From assembly GCF_001595965.1 (NCBI RefSeq), contig NZ_LOJI01000005.1:62001-126000 (forward strand): DNA of 64,000 bases, in the 5' to 3' direction. Made by a program: the position numbers and the translations under genes. Below are positions 39,413-48,365 of the stretch, in pieces. The stretch comes from Polynucleobacter yangtzensis (lineage in GTDB: Bacteria > Pseudomonadota > Gammaproteobacteria > Burkholderiales > Burkholderiaceae). Under the pieces are notes generated by a model. The model was not told the origin of the DNA and made no database searches. It saw only the letters and a list, made by a program, of their open reading frames with translations. Numbering within the stretch: position 1 is the stretch's first letter; each line of letters begins with the position of its first letter.

Positions 39413-39429
39413 AGTGAGAAAATTATAGG

Positions 39430-42400
39430 GTGCAAGAGCCTATAAACCAACAAAAACCCAAAGCATTCCCAAAGCCTGTGCCTGCTTCCAACACCTTGCG
39501 GAAGCTAGATATTCGCTTTCCGGAGGAATTACCGGTCTCTGGTCAGCGTCAGCTGATCAAGGATGCCCTGCAGAGCCACCAGGTGGTCATTGTGTGCGGA
39601 GAGACGGGCTCAGGTAAGACCACGCAGCTTCCAAAGATCTGTTTGGATCTGGGTCGAGGCACCATTAATGGTGGCAAGCTCATTGGCCACACCCAGCCGC
39701 GCAGGATCGCAGCGACTGCCACAGCCAAGCGCATTGCTCAAGAGCTAGGTTCACCCATTGGCCAGGATGTTGGCTACCAAGTGCGTTTTGCCGACAAGAC
39801 CAGCAATACAGCTTCTATCAAACTGATGACAGATGGCATCTTGCTAGCCGAGACGCAGCGTGACCCACAGTTACGCGCTTATGACACGCTCATCATTGAT
39901 GAGGCACATGAGCGCAGCCTCAATATTGATTTCTTATTGGGTTATTTGCGTCAGCTCCTACCGAAGCGACCCGATCTTAAGTTGATCATCACTTCAGCAA
40001 CGATTGATGCCCAGCGATTTGCAGAGCACTTTGCAATGAATGGCAAGGTAGCACCAGTAATCGAGGTCAGTGGTCGACTGTTTCCGGTGGAGCAGCGCTA
40101 CGCACCGCTAGAGCCAGATGCCAAGCCTGACGGCAAAAAGGAATCCAAGACATCCAAAGAAATTCCGGATGCCGTTACCGAAGAGATTGCTAGCTTATGG
40201 CGTGAAGGCGCCGCTGGCGCTGGAGACGTATTGGTCTTCTTACCGGGCGAGCGTGAGATCCGTGATTGCGCAGAGGCTTTACGTAAAGATCATGTCCTGC
40301 AGCAGCGATTTCATCCGGAGGTTCTGAGTTTGTTTGCGCGTCAGTCCGTTGCCGAGCAAGAAAGAGTATTTAGTCCGGGTAATGGTCGCAGAATCATTCT
40401 GACAACCAACGTGGCAGAGACTTCATTAACGGTTCCCAATATTCGGTATGTGATCGATAGCGGCCTAGCGAGAGTAAAGCGCTACTCATATCGTAATAAG
40501 GTCGAGCAGCTCCAAATAGAGCCGATCTCGCAAGCAGCTGCCAATCAAAGGGCGGGACGTTGCGGTCGTGTATCGGATGGCATCTGCGTGCGCTTGTATA
40601 GCGAGCAAGATTATCAAGGCCGCCCTAAATTTACTGACCCTGAAATATTGCGAAGTTCATTAGCGGCAGTGTTGTTGCGCATGAGCTCCTTATGCTTGCC
40701 AAAGATTCAGCACTTTCCATTTATTGATAAGCCACTAGGCAGAGCAATTGCAGATGGCGTACAACTTTTAGATGAGTTAGGCGCAATTGAATTTGATGAA
40801 GCAGAACCAGCTGATGGCAAGGACATCAACAACAGCTTCAAACTCACTGCTATTGGTAAGCAGTTGGCAGATTTGCCGTTAGATCCTCGTATTGGACGTA
40901 TGTTGCTGGCTGCAAAAGAGCAGAATGCTTTAAAGGAAGTAACCATCATTGCTTCAGCGTTAGCTACCCAAGACCCAAGAGATCGGCCTATGGATCAGGC
41001 TGCCGCTGCAGATCAAGCGCATTTGCAATTTGCTGATGAGCGCTCTGAGTTTTTGAGTTTCGTAAAGCTCTGGAATTGGTATCAGGACGCTTTGCAACAT
41101 AAGCACAGCAATCGTCAGCTAGAGAATCTCTGCAAGAGTAAGTTTCTGTCACCCCGTCGCTTACGCGAATGGCGCGATGTCCATGGTCAACTCCATACGA
41201 TGCTCGGCGAGAAGGGCTGGAAGGAAAATAGTCTGGCCGCAACTTATGAACAAGTCCATCTTTCTTTATTGACTGGCTTGCTTGGGTATGTCGCCAAAAA
41301 AGAAGAGGATGAAAAATCTCAAGATCGCAATAGCAAGACCGGTGGTTACGTTGGTGCCCGAGGTATACGTCCATTTATCTGGCCTGGCTCTACCATTGGC
41401 AAAAAGGCGGGTGCCTGGATTTTGGCTGGTGAACTACAAGAAACCAATCGCATGTATGCCAGAACCATTGCAAAGATTGAGCCGCAATGGGTAGAGCGGG
41501 TTGCTGCTCATCGCCTGATTAAGTCTTTGAGTGATCCGTTCTGGGATAACCGTCAGGGCGAGGTCATGGCATTTGAGCGTGGCACTTTGTACGGCCTGCC
41601 TATCTACCATGGCCGCCGCGTTCGTTATGAACCTCATAACCCCAATGAAGCAAGAGAGCTATTTATTCGTCAGGCATTGGTCCAAGAAGAAATGTTTGGG
41701 CGCATGGATACGCCAGCGTTGCAACGCGAGACTGAAACTGATGCCAAGAAAAAATACCCAAATCTGTTTGGATTCTTTTGGCATAACCGTCGTCTCATAA
41801 AAGAGATTGAAGCCTTAGAGCATCGCTCACGTCGACCAGATGTTTTGGTGGATGATGAGTTGCTATTTGCGTTCTACGAGTCTCGTATTCCAAAAGGAGT
41901 GTGTAGTCGAGAAAGTCTTAAAGCGTGGTTAGCTAAAAAAAGCGGAGAAGATAAAAGCCAAGGAAGTGAGTTGGATGCTCAGCTTCGCCTAGAAAAAGCA
42001 GACCTGATGCGTCACGAGGCGGCAGGCATTACTGTGGATCGCTATCCTAAGACGATGCTGGTGGGCGGGGCACAGCTAAGCCTGACTTATCACTTTGAAC
42101 CTGGAAGCCCTAAAGATGGTGTGACACTTGTGGTTCCGTTGACGCAGTTAAACCAAGTAGATGGGCGTCGTTGTGAGTGGCTTGTGCCAGGCATGTGTGA
42201 GGAGAAAGTGCTTCTCCTACTCAAATCTTTACCTCAGAAACTTCGCCGTCATTGTGTGCCGCTACCGGATTACGCTAAATCTTTTCTGGAGCGCAAGCTT
42301 GAAGAGAAGCAATTTGGTGTTGGTGACTTCTTGGATAGTTTGATCGGAGATATTCGCAAAGAGCGCGGATTGGAAATTAAGCGCACGGATTTCAGGCCAG

Positions 42401-43512
42401 AGGCTTTGCCTTTGCACTCATCTATGAACTTCCGCTTGATTGACGAGCATGGGCGACAGTTGGAGGTGGAACGCAATTTAGCGCGCTTACGATCTGAGTA
42501 TGGGCAGACTGCCCGAAACGCTTTCCAAGCAATTGCTCAGGAAACAGCCCAGGTCGAGTTAGGCGTAGAGCCTCCGGTAGGCGAAAAAAATAAAGCCAAT
42601 TCAACTGGCGGTAAAAATACTGCAGATACGACTCGTAAGGTGGAGCAGGGCGGTTACCGTACTTGGGAGTTTGGTGAGCTGCCTGAAACATTAGAAATAC
42701 AAAAAGGCAATAAAACCTTATTTGGTTATCCCGCATTAGTTGACCGCGGCGACTTCTGCGATCTTGAGGTATTTGATGATCTTGAGGAAGCTCGTAAACA
42801 ACATGGTTTAGGGCTGCGACGTCTATTTGCTCTGAGTAATAAAGATACGCTCAAGGCTTTGCAAAAACAGTTGCCAGGTATTCGAGAATTAGGTCTACTC
42901 TTTATTAATGTGGGCTCAGTAGAGGGATTGATTGATCAGATTTTGAATCTAGCTCTTGAGCGTGCTTATATGACTGAGCCATTGCCAGTCAATGCTGAGC
43001 AATTTACCGAGCGTTTACAAGCAGGAAAACCAAGATTAGCGCTCATCGCCCAAGAGATTTCTCGTCACGCATTAAATGCATTACAAGCCCACGCGGATTT
43101 ACAGAAAAAGATCGCTAGTGCAAAAGCTGCATCACCGAGTGCTTATGCCGATATTCAGGCGCAGATGCAAGGCTTGATATTTTCTAAATTTGTTTCAGAG
43201 ATACCGTATGCCCAACTGGTACATGTGCCGCGCTACTTAAAAGCCATTGCCATGCGGATTGATAAGTTGCGCTCCAACCCAAGTCGCGATGCCCAGTGTC
43301 AAAAAGATTGGGAATCGGTTGCGCGTCCGTGGCAGAAACTTGTGCAGGGTAATAAGGGTGGCTCATCCTATGCAATGGCCGAAGACCAGGCCTTAACGGA
43401 TTTTCGTTGGCAACTGGAAGAGCTGAGGGTGGCTTTATATGCCCAGGAGCTGAAAACACCAACTCCGATGTCCTTAAAGCGCCTCGAAAAGGTTTTAGCC
43501 AGCTTGCGCTAA
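39430..43512 (+). CDS. hrpA: ATP-dependent RNA helicase HrpA
   Basis: HrpA is a DEAH-box helicase; E. coli HrpA resolves stalled ribosomes. The 1360-residue protein has motif I GETGSGKTTQ (about 57-66), DEAH motif DEAHERSLN, motif III SATID, motif VI QRAGRCGR, then the helicase-associated and OB-fold domains and the long C-terminal region (DUF3418) typical of bacterial HrpA. A Lys/Asn/Gly/Thr-rich insert lies near residues 1050-1075. The start is GTG with no ribosome-binding site and a 17-base gap to the divergent argA start. Confidence 0.95.
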   Translation: MQEPINQQKPKAFPKPVPASNTLRKLDIRFPEELPVSGQRQLIKDALQSHQVVIVCGETGSGKTTQLPKICLDLGRGTINGGKLIGHTQPRRIAATATAKRIAQELGSPIGQDVGYQVRFADKTSNTASIKLMTDGILLAETQRDPQLRAYDTLIIDEAHERSLNIDFLLGYLRQLLPKRPDLKLIITSATIDAQRFAEHFAMNGKVAPVIEVSGRLFPVEQRYAPLEPDAKPDGKKESKTSKEIPDAVTEEIASLWREGAAGAGDVLVFLPGEREIRDCAEALRKDHVLQQRFHPEVLSLFARQSVAEQERVFSPGNGRRIILTTNVAETSLTVPNIRYVIDSGLARVKRYSYRNKVEQLQIEPISQAAANQRAGRCGRVSDGICVRLYSEQDYQGRPKFTDPEILRSSLAAVLLRMSSLCLPKIQHFPFIDKPLGRAIADGVQLLDELGAIEFDEAEPADGKDINNSFKLTAIGKQLADLPLDPRIGRMLLAAKEQNALKEVTIIASALATQDPRDRPMDQAAAADQAHLQFADERSEFLSFVKLWNWYQDALQHKHSNRQLENLCKSKFLSPRRLREWRDVHGQLHTMLGEKGWKENSLAATYEQVHLSLLTGLLGYVAKKEEDEKSQDRNSKTGGYVGARGIRPFIWPGSTIGKKAGAWILAGELQETNRMYARTIAKIEPQWVERVAAHRLIKSLSDPFWDNRQGEVMAFERGTLYGLPIYHGRRVRYEPHNPNEARELFIRQALVQEEMFGRMDTPALQRETETDAKKKYPNLFGFFWHNRRLIKEIEALEHRSRRPDVLVDDELLFAFYESRIPKGVCSRESLKAWLAKKSGEDKSQGSELDAQLRLEKADLMRHEAAGITVDRYPKTMLVGGAQLSLTYHFEPGSPKDGVTLVVPLTQLNQVDGRRCEWLVPGMCEEKVLLLLKSLPQKLRRHCVPLPDYAKSFLERKLEEKQFGVGDFLDSLIGDIRKERGLEIKRTDFRPEALPLHSSMNFRLIDEHGRQLEVERNLARLRSEYGQTARNAFQAIAQETAQVELGVEPPVGEKNKANSTGGKNTADTTRKVEQGGYRTWEFGELPETLEIQKGNKTLFGYPALVDRGDFCDLEVFDDLEEARKQHGLGLRRLFALSNKDTLKALQKQLPGIRELGLLFINVGSVEGLIDQILNLALERAYMTEPLPVNAEQFTERLQAGKPRLALIAQEISRHALNALQAHADLQKKIASAKAASPSAYADIQAQMQGLIFSKFVSEIPYAQLVHVPRYLKAIAMRIDKLRSNPSRDAQCQKDWESVARPWQKLVQGNKGGSSYAMAEDQALTDFRWQLEELRVALYAQELKTPTPMSLKRLEKVLASLR

Positions 43513-43571
43513 GTCAAATCCATTGCAGCCTAGAGGTCATTTTGACCCTCCTAATTGCTTACAATGGAGGT

Positions 43572-44606
43572 ATGTATACATTTATCAAGATTAGAGGTTT
43601 TCGCACAATTGCGACCTCCGCTTTATTGACTTTCCTTTTGGTCAATCAAAATGCATTTGCGCAAGCAAGTAATGCTGCAGCACCAGTAGCGGCTAATCAG
43701 CCTAAATTGGCGGTGATTCTCAATTCTGGCGAAGCTTCAGTCAGTTTGATTGATATGACTACTCGCCAGCTCATCAAAACAATTCCAGTAGGTAAAGAAC
43801 CTCACCATCTGATGTTGACTCCGGATCAAAAGACTTTGCTGATCGCAAATGCGGCAGGTAATGATGTGGCCTTAATGAACCCAACAACCGGTGAGTTAAC
43901 TGGCAGAATTCCAAACATCATCGATCCATACCAAATTGGATACTCCCCAAATCACAAATGGTTCGTGGCAAACGGTAATCGCTTAGACCGTGTCGATATT
44001 TATGCTGCCGATGGCGCAAATCTGAAATTGGCGAAGACTGTGAAATTAGCAAAGACTCCAAGCCATATTGCGTTTACAGCCGATAGCAAAATTGCATTCA
44101 TTACTTTGCAAGACTCAAACGAGCTTGCTGCTATTGATCTTGAAACACAAAATGTATTGTGGGTTATGCCGACAGGTAAGGTTCCTGCGGGCTTATGGAT
44201 GACACCTGGTGATCAGTACTTATTGGTTGGCATTACTGGTGAAGATAATGTCCAGGTAATCGACTGGAAAAATCGCAAAGAAATAAAACGCATCCCAACG
44301 GGGAAGGGCGCGCATAACTTCCGCCCTCTAGGTGATAAGAAGCATGTATTTGTGAGTAACCGAATTGCCTCCACAATTAGCCTCATCAATATGCAAACCC
44401 TGGAAAAGGTTGGTGACATCACTGGGCTCCCAGCCGGACCAGATGATATGGAAATTACTCCTGACGGAAAAACGCTTTGGGTTACCTTGCGTTTCTCGAA
44501 AAAGGTTGGAGTCATCGATATCCCAACCATGAAGTTAGTTACTGTTATTCCAGTGGGTAAGTCGCCTCATGGAGTCTTCTTTACCCCAAGGGCTGGATGG
44601 GAGTAA
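43572..44606 (+). CDS. Secreted YVTN-repeat beta-propeller protein
   Basis: The 344-residue protein has a signal peptide (hydrophobic ATSALLTFLLV, cleavage after NAFA) followed by repeated propeller blades of the YVTN/NHL type (for example IDMTTRQLIKTIPVGKEPHHLMLTPD, IDLETQNVLWVMPTGKVPAGLWMTPG, INMQTLEKVGDITGLPAGPDDMEITPDG). Such proteins act in the periplasm as binding scaffolds. I chose ATG 43572 for the signal peptide; an upstream frame to 43407 lies inside hrpA. GGAGG ends only one base before the ATG, an unusual spacing. Its end overlaps the next gene by 10 bases. Confidence 0.82.
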   Translation: MYTFIKIRGFRTIATSALLTFLLVNQNAFAQASNAAAPVAANQPKLAVILNSGEASVSLIDMTTRQLIKTIPVGKEPHHLMLTPDQKTLLIANAAGNDVALMNPTTGELTGRIPNIIDPYQIGYSPNHKWFVANGNRLDRVDIYAADGANLKLAKTVKLAKTPSHIAFTADSKIAFITLQDSNELAAIDLETQNVLWVMPTGKVPAGLWMTPGDQYLLVGITGEDNVQVIDWKNRKEIKRIPTGKGAHNFRPLGDKKHVFVSNRIASTISLINMQTLEKVGDITGLPAGPDDMEITPDGKTLWVTLRFSKKVGVIDIPTMKLVTVIPVGKSPHGVFFTPRAGWE

Positions 44607-45403
44607 GCGTCATCATGAAATGCATGAGTCATACGGTATTCATACGTATTACAGCCGTGCTTTTGCTCGGCTGTTTTTCATTGGGCGCCTCTGCTCAAGC
44701 TGCAGAATGTAATAAAAAGGTTTACCTTACTTTTGATACTGGCAATATGGCAGTTGCTGAAAAGGTGGCAGAAATTCTGAAGCGACAAAATTTGAAAGCC
44801 ACATTTTTCTTGGCGAATGAAAAAACTCTCCGCGGTGATTTTTCTTTAGATGATTCTTGGAAGACTTATTGGCAAGAACGCGTTAAAGAGGGGCATCACT
44901 TTGGTAGCCATACCTATGACCATACTTATTTTGTTAAAGATGGTCCTAAAGGTGAGGTATTTGAGAAGCCTCAATTTGGTCCTAAAGCAGGTATGACAGT
45001 CCTCTATAACGAGGCAGCTATGTGTAAAGAAATTCGCCGTGTGGATCAGCGTTTTCAAGAGCTCACCGATCATCCGATTCAAAAGATATGGCGCGCGCCT
45101 GGCGGTAAAACTTCTCCTACCTTGATCCGCATGGGCAATATGTGTGGATATGAGCATATTGGCTGGGATCCCGCTGGATTTCTGGGGGACGAGCTGAACT
45201 CTGATAAGCACCCCAACGGCACTCTTCTAGATAAGGCGAGCCGCAATCTTAAGGATGGCGATATCACCATGGCACATTTGGGGATTTGGTCCAGAAAAGA
45301 CCCTTGGGCGCCCGCCGTATTGGAGCAGCTCATTGTTAATCTCAAGGCTCGTGGATTCTGCTTTGGACTGCTGCCCAAGAATCCCGTAAATCAGTCAAAA
45401 TAA
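44597..45403 (+). CDS. Exported polysaccharide deacetylase (NodB-like) family protein
   Basis: The 268-residue protein has a signal peptide (VLLLGCFSLGASA, ATG at 44597 or at 44615) and the NodB fold: motif 1 TFDTGN (Asp47), motif 2 SHTYDH (His105, His109), motif 3 RAPGGKTSP, and DGDITMAHLG near the C-terminus. In classical deacetylases motif 1 is TFDDG and the second Asp binds metal; here it is Thr48. The catalytic Asp and both zinc histidines are kept, so activity is possible but altered. Substrate unknown; peptidoglycan or an exopolysaccharide is plausible. It is translationally coupled to its neighbours on both sides. Confidence 0.85.
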   Translation: MGVSVIMKCMSHTVFIRITAVLLLGCFSLGASAQAAECNKKVYLTFDTGNMAVAEKVAEILKRQNLKATFFLANEKTLRGDFSLDDSWKTYWQERVKEGHHFGSHTYDHTYFVKDGPKGEVFEKPQFGPKAGMTVLYNEAAMCKEIRRVDQRFQELTDHPIQKIWRAPGGKTSPTLIRMGNMCGYEHIGWDPAGFLGDELNSDKHPNGTLLDKASRNLKDGDITMAHLGIWSRKDPWAPAVLEQLIVNLKARGFCFGLLPKNPVNQSK

Positions 45404-45406
45404 AGC

Positions 45407-46378
45407 ATGGATCTCAATGCCATCACTTCTGCAATTTCAGCCGCGTACGCTAGCGTTCAGGAGTTCCTGTTTGCAAATATAGTGGCCCCAGTTTTATATC
45501 AATTCGATTTAATGGCTTGGGCTGAAGATGTATTTGATGGACTTGATTGGTTTTTGTTTGGCTGCATCCAAATTTTCTTGATTATTGTTGTCCTAAGAAC
45601 TTGGGAGCGCCTCGCCCCAGCAGAAAAGCAAGAGCGTTTTGCGAAAGCAACTCGAGCTGATGTCTTGTACACCTTGTTTCATCGCTTGGGCATTTTTCAT
45701 GGCCTAGTATTTATCGCTTTGTCTGGATTCTTCTTCGGGATCGACTCCATCCTGCACGATTTCCGTTTCGATCGTTTAAACGTCGAGTCATGGTGGCCCG
45801 GTGTCACTTCTATTCCGGCTATTAGTTTCTTGATTTACTTGGTGTTGCTTGATTTCGTTGACTATCTCTACCACCGTGCGTCTCACGTATTTAACTGGTG
45901 GTGGCAGTTACATGCTTTGCATCACAGTCAAACAGTCATGACTGCTTGGTCTGATAATCGCAATCACATACTGGATGACATCATGCGGGCAGTGGTGATG
46001 TCTTTTGTTGCGTTGATGTTTGGAGTATCACCAGGCCAATTCATTTTGCTAATTGCTTTGAGTGAATTTCTGCAAAGTTGGCAGCATGCCAATATCAAGA
46101 CCCATTTAGGTCCCGCTAAATATCTATTGGTATCGCCTATGTTTCACCGCATGCACCATGCCGTTGGATATGGTCACGAAGCTAAAGGTAAGCCCGGTGT
46201 ATTAGGAGGTTGTAACTTTGGTGTTTTATTCCCATGGTGGGATATGTTGTTTAGAACGGCCATCTTTCCTAAAGAGGTCTATCCTACAGGGGTAAGAAAC
46301 CTAACGGTTTCACAAAATATCCTTACACAACAGTGGCAAGGCCTTGTTCATGCCTTTAAAGAAATCATGCCTAAGTAG
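45407..46378 (+). CDS. Sterol desaturase / fatty acid hydroxylase family protein
   Basis: The 323-residue integral membrane di-iron enzyme has about four hydrophobic segments and the conserved His clusters YHRASH, LHALHH and FHRMHH, plus WSDNRNH, which bind two irons. Members hydroxylate or desaturate lipids or sterol-like compounds in the membrane. The substrate cannot be inferred. It begins three bases after the deacetylase stop, so they form one operon. Confidence 0.9.
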   Translation: MDLNAITSAISAAYASVQEFLFANIVAPVLYQFDLMAWAEDVFDGLDWFLFGCIQIFLIIVVLRTWERLAPAEKQERFAKATRADVLYTLFHRLGIFHGLVFIALSGFFFGIDSILHDFRFDRLNVESWWPGVTSIPAISFLIYLVLLDFVDYLYHRASHVFNWWWQLHALHHSQTVMTAWSDNRNHILDDIMRAVVMSFVALMFGVSPGQFILLIALSEFLQSWQHANIKTHLGPAKYLLVSPMFHRMHHAVGYGHEAKGKPGVLGGCNFGVLFPWWDMLFRTAIFPKEVYPTGVRNLTVSQNILTQQWQGLVHAFKEIMPK

Positions 46379-46407
46379 ACTTCAAGTCTCAAGGCAATAG
46401 GAGTTGT

Positions 46408-47277
46408 ATGGTCGGCTTGCAGCAGGTTTTTAAATCATTTGGCATGGCTTTGGTTGGGACTATGCATCCACGGATGTTGTGGCTCAGCTTAAGACCATTT
46501 CTGATTGTTTCCGTGCTGTGGGGTTGTCTTATCTGGCTTACATGGACACCTGCACTCGAAGCATTAAGTATCTTTCTAACAACTTCGATATTTACCAGCT
46601 GGATTCAAGAAGGTCTTGTTTGGGCAGGATTTGATAACGCGCGAGCATGGATAGCACCATTATTTTTTGTCATGTTGATCATTCCGTTGATCACAATTAG
46701 CTTACTCGTATTTATCGCCTTTTCAACCGTCCCTGCAATTGTCAAAATTGCTTCAAGAAATTCTCAATTTCAAGATCTCGAATGTAAACAAGGCGGCGGG
46801 TTCTTCGGAAGTTTGATTTACTCATTGTGGTCTGCCATGATTTGTCTGGCTCTTGTGATGTTGACTTTGCCCGTTTGGTGGGTACCTCCACTTGTGGCTG
46901 TCTTACCTCCCTTGCTCTGGGGGTGGTTAACGATGCGACTCATGTCCTATGACGTATTAGCAAAACATGCCAGCTCGGAAGAGCGCGATCTCTTACTTGA
47001 AAAATATCGTTGGCCTTTGCTCTGCATGGGCATTGCAACGGGAATGCTAGGTGCGGTGCCTACATTCTTTTGGGCCACCTCTGCATTGGCTTTGGTGTTG
47101 TTCCCGATCGTAAGCTTCATAGCACTTTGGATTTATTCTTTGATCTTTGTCTTTGCTGCTTTGTGGTTTAGTTACTTCCTATTGGATGCGCTTAAGCAAC
47201 TGAGAGAAGAGGAGTTGGATAAAGCGCTGACAGTGGAATCGCGTGTAGTTGATTTAGAACTTCCGTATCACGGTTAA
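46408..47277 (+). CDS. EI24 domain-containing membrane protein
   Basis: The 289-residue protein has about six membrane segments and matches the EI24/CysZ-like family (SFGMALVGTMHPRMLWLSLRPFL at the start and LLDALKQLREEELDKAL near the end). CysZ is a sulfate channel, but most betaproteobacterial EI24 proteins are uncharacterised. It lies 29 bases downstream of the hydroxylase gene; AATAGGAG precedes its start. Confidence 0.82.
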   Translation: MVGLQQVFKSFGMALVGTMHPRMLWLSLRPFLIVSVLWGCLIWLTWTPALEALSIFLTTSIFTSWIQEGLVWAGFDNARAWIAPLFFVMLIIPLITISLLVFIAFSTVPAIVKIASRNSQFQDLECKQGGGFFGSLIYSLWSAMICLALVMLTLPVWWVPPLVAVLPPLLWGWLTMRLMSYDVLAKHASSEERDLLLEKYRWPLLCMGIATGMLGAVPTFFWATSALALVLFPIVSFIALWIYSLIFVFAALWFSYFLLDALKQLREEELDKALTVESRVVDLELPYHG

Positions 47278-47305
47278 TACGATAGCTAATGAGATAGTTA
47301 ATGAA

Positions 47306-48160
47306 ATGAAAAAAGTTAAGATAGACGAACCAAAAGATGTGGCAGCTGCAGTTCAACGTCGCTTCGGTTTAATCGTGATCGGTGATGAAATCTTGTCAGG
47401 TCGCCGTCAAGACAAGCACATGAGCAAAATGATTGAGTTACTCAACGAGCGCGGCCTCAGCCTTGCTTGGGCTAAATATGTTGCTGATGATCCTGCGCAA
47501 ATTACTGCTACGCTAAAGCAGAGCTTTGTAAGCGGCGATGTCGTGTTTAGTACTGGCGGTATTGGCGCAACACCGGACGACCATACTCGTCAATGCGCTG
47601 CTTTGGCCTTGGGTACAAAAATTGAATTGCATCCAACTGCAAAAGAATTGATTGCCGGCAGAATTCAGTCGATGGCAGAAGGGGATCCGATTAAGGCAGA
47701 TCTCAGCACTCCAGAAAATCAACATCGCTTCAAGATGGGTGAATTTCCCATTGGCAGCGAAATCATTCCTAACCCCTACAACCAAATTCCGGGCTTTCGA
47801 ATACAGGAGCATCACTTTGTGCCAGGTTTCCCAGTAATGGCGGCGCCGATGATGGCATGGTGCTTGGATACCCATTACAAGGATCTATTCCACCAAGAGA
47901 ATTGGGCTGAGCAGAGTTTTATCGTCCCGAAGGGGATTGAGTCAACTTTGACTCCCTTAATGGAGCGTATAGAGGCCAACTTTCCTGGGGTGAAGGTCTT
48001 TAGCTTGCCATCAGTAGGCGATGCCACCAGGTGTGGCGTGTACGCCCAGCGCCATATTGAGTTGGGTATTAAAGGCAATGCCAACCTTCTAGAAAGCGCC
48101 TGGATTGCCCTCAGGGCGGGCACCCAAGAGCTGGGTTACGAAATCCACGATATCGTCTAA
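47306..48160 (+). CDS. CinA N-terminal-like molybdopterin-binding domain protein
   Basis: The 284-residue protein carries the MoaB/Mog fold of competence/damage-inducible protein CinA (GLIVIGDEILSGRRQDKHMSK, FSTGGIGATPDDHTRQ), without the C-terminal nicotinamide-deamidase domain. Family members are annotated as molybdopterin-binding protein; in CinA this domain acts as ADP-ribose pyrophosphatase. Function here is not certain. It ends just upstream of the glnA control region. Confidence 0.85.
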   Translation: MKKVKIDEPKDVAAAVQRRFGLIVIGDEILSGRRQDKHMSKMIELLNERGLSLAWAKYVADDPAQITATLKQSFVSGDVVFSTGGIGATPDDHTRQCAALALGTKIELHPTAKELIAGRIQSMAEGDPIKADLSTPENQHRFKMGEFPIGSEIIPNPYNQIPGFRIQEHHFVPGFPVMAAPMMAWCLDTHYKDLFHQENWAEQSFIVPKGIESTLTPLMERIEANFPGVKVFSLPSVGDATRCGVYAQRHIELGIKGNANLLESAWIALRAGTQELGYEIHDIV

Positions 48161-48167
48161 AACTATT

Positions 48168-48184
48168 TGCACTAAAAAGGTGCA
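48168..48184 (+). promoter_or_regulatory. NtrC-binding palindrome 1 upstream of glnA
   Basis: The core GCACTAAAAAGGTGC (48169-48183) matches the NtrC consensus GCACYAWWWTGGTGC at 14 of 15 positions and is flanked by T and A. It lies just after the CinA-like gene, about 190 bases before the glnA start. It is also a perfect ten-base stem (CTATTTGCAC/GTGCAAATAG) but without a T tract, so it is not a good terminator. Confidence 0.75.
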
Positions 48185-48220
48185 AATAGGGGTATTTGAG
48201 CTTATCTGAGGGATATTTCA

Positions 48221-48235
48221 GCACTTAAACAGTGC
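48221..48235 (+). promoter_or_regulatory. NtrC-binding palindrome 2 upstream of glnA
   Basis: GCACTTAAACAGTGC matches the NtrC consensus at about 12 of 15 positions. Its centre is 52 bases from that of site 1, close to five helical turns, as expected for a cooperative pair. Confidence 0.6.
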
Positions 48236-48285
48236 AATAATGAGAGTTCCCATTTGTTTGCTTCAGTAAATTACATACATCCATA

Positions 48286-48302
48286 AGGCATGTTTGGTGC
48301 CT
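48286..48302 (+). promoter_or_regulatory. Possible sigma-54-type promoter of glnA
   Basis: The GG at 48287-48288 and the GC at 48299-48300 have the required ten-base spacing, and the hexamer around the first (AGGCAT) and TGC around the second resemble the TGGCAC-N5-TTGC consensus. Agreement is partial. Because the local NtrC lacks the GAFTGA threonine, sigma-70 use must also be considered (a weak TTGTTT-N16-TACATC lies at 48254-48281). Confidence 0.35.
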
Positions 48303-48365
48303 GGAATAAACAAGGGTGTATGCCTTGAGTTTTAATTCCGAATTTAGTTAATAGAGGAGATTTGC

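Noticed and set aside
43407..43571. Longer start for the YVTN protein inside hrpA
   Set aside because: It would bury the signal peptide behind 55 residues encoded out of frame inside hrpA.
48162..48190. Hairpin after the CinA-like gene as an intrinsic terminator
   Set aside because: The stem is perfect but there is no T tract on either strand; the core matches the NtrC consensus, which explains the symmetry better.
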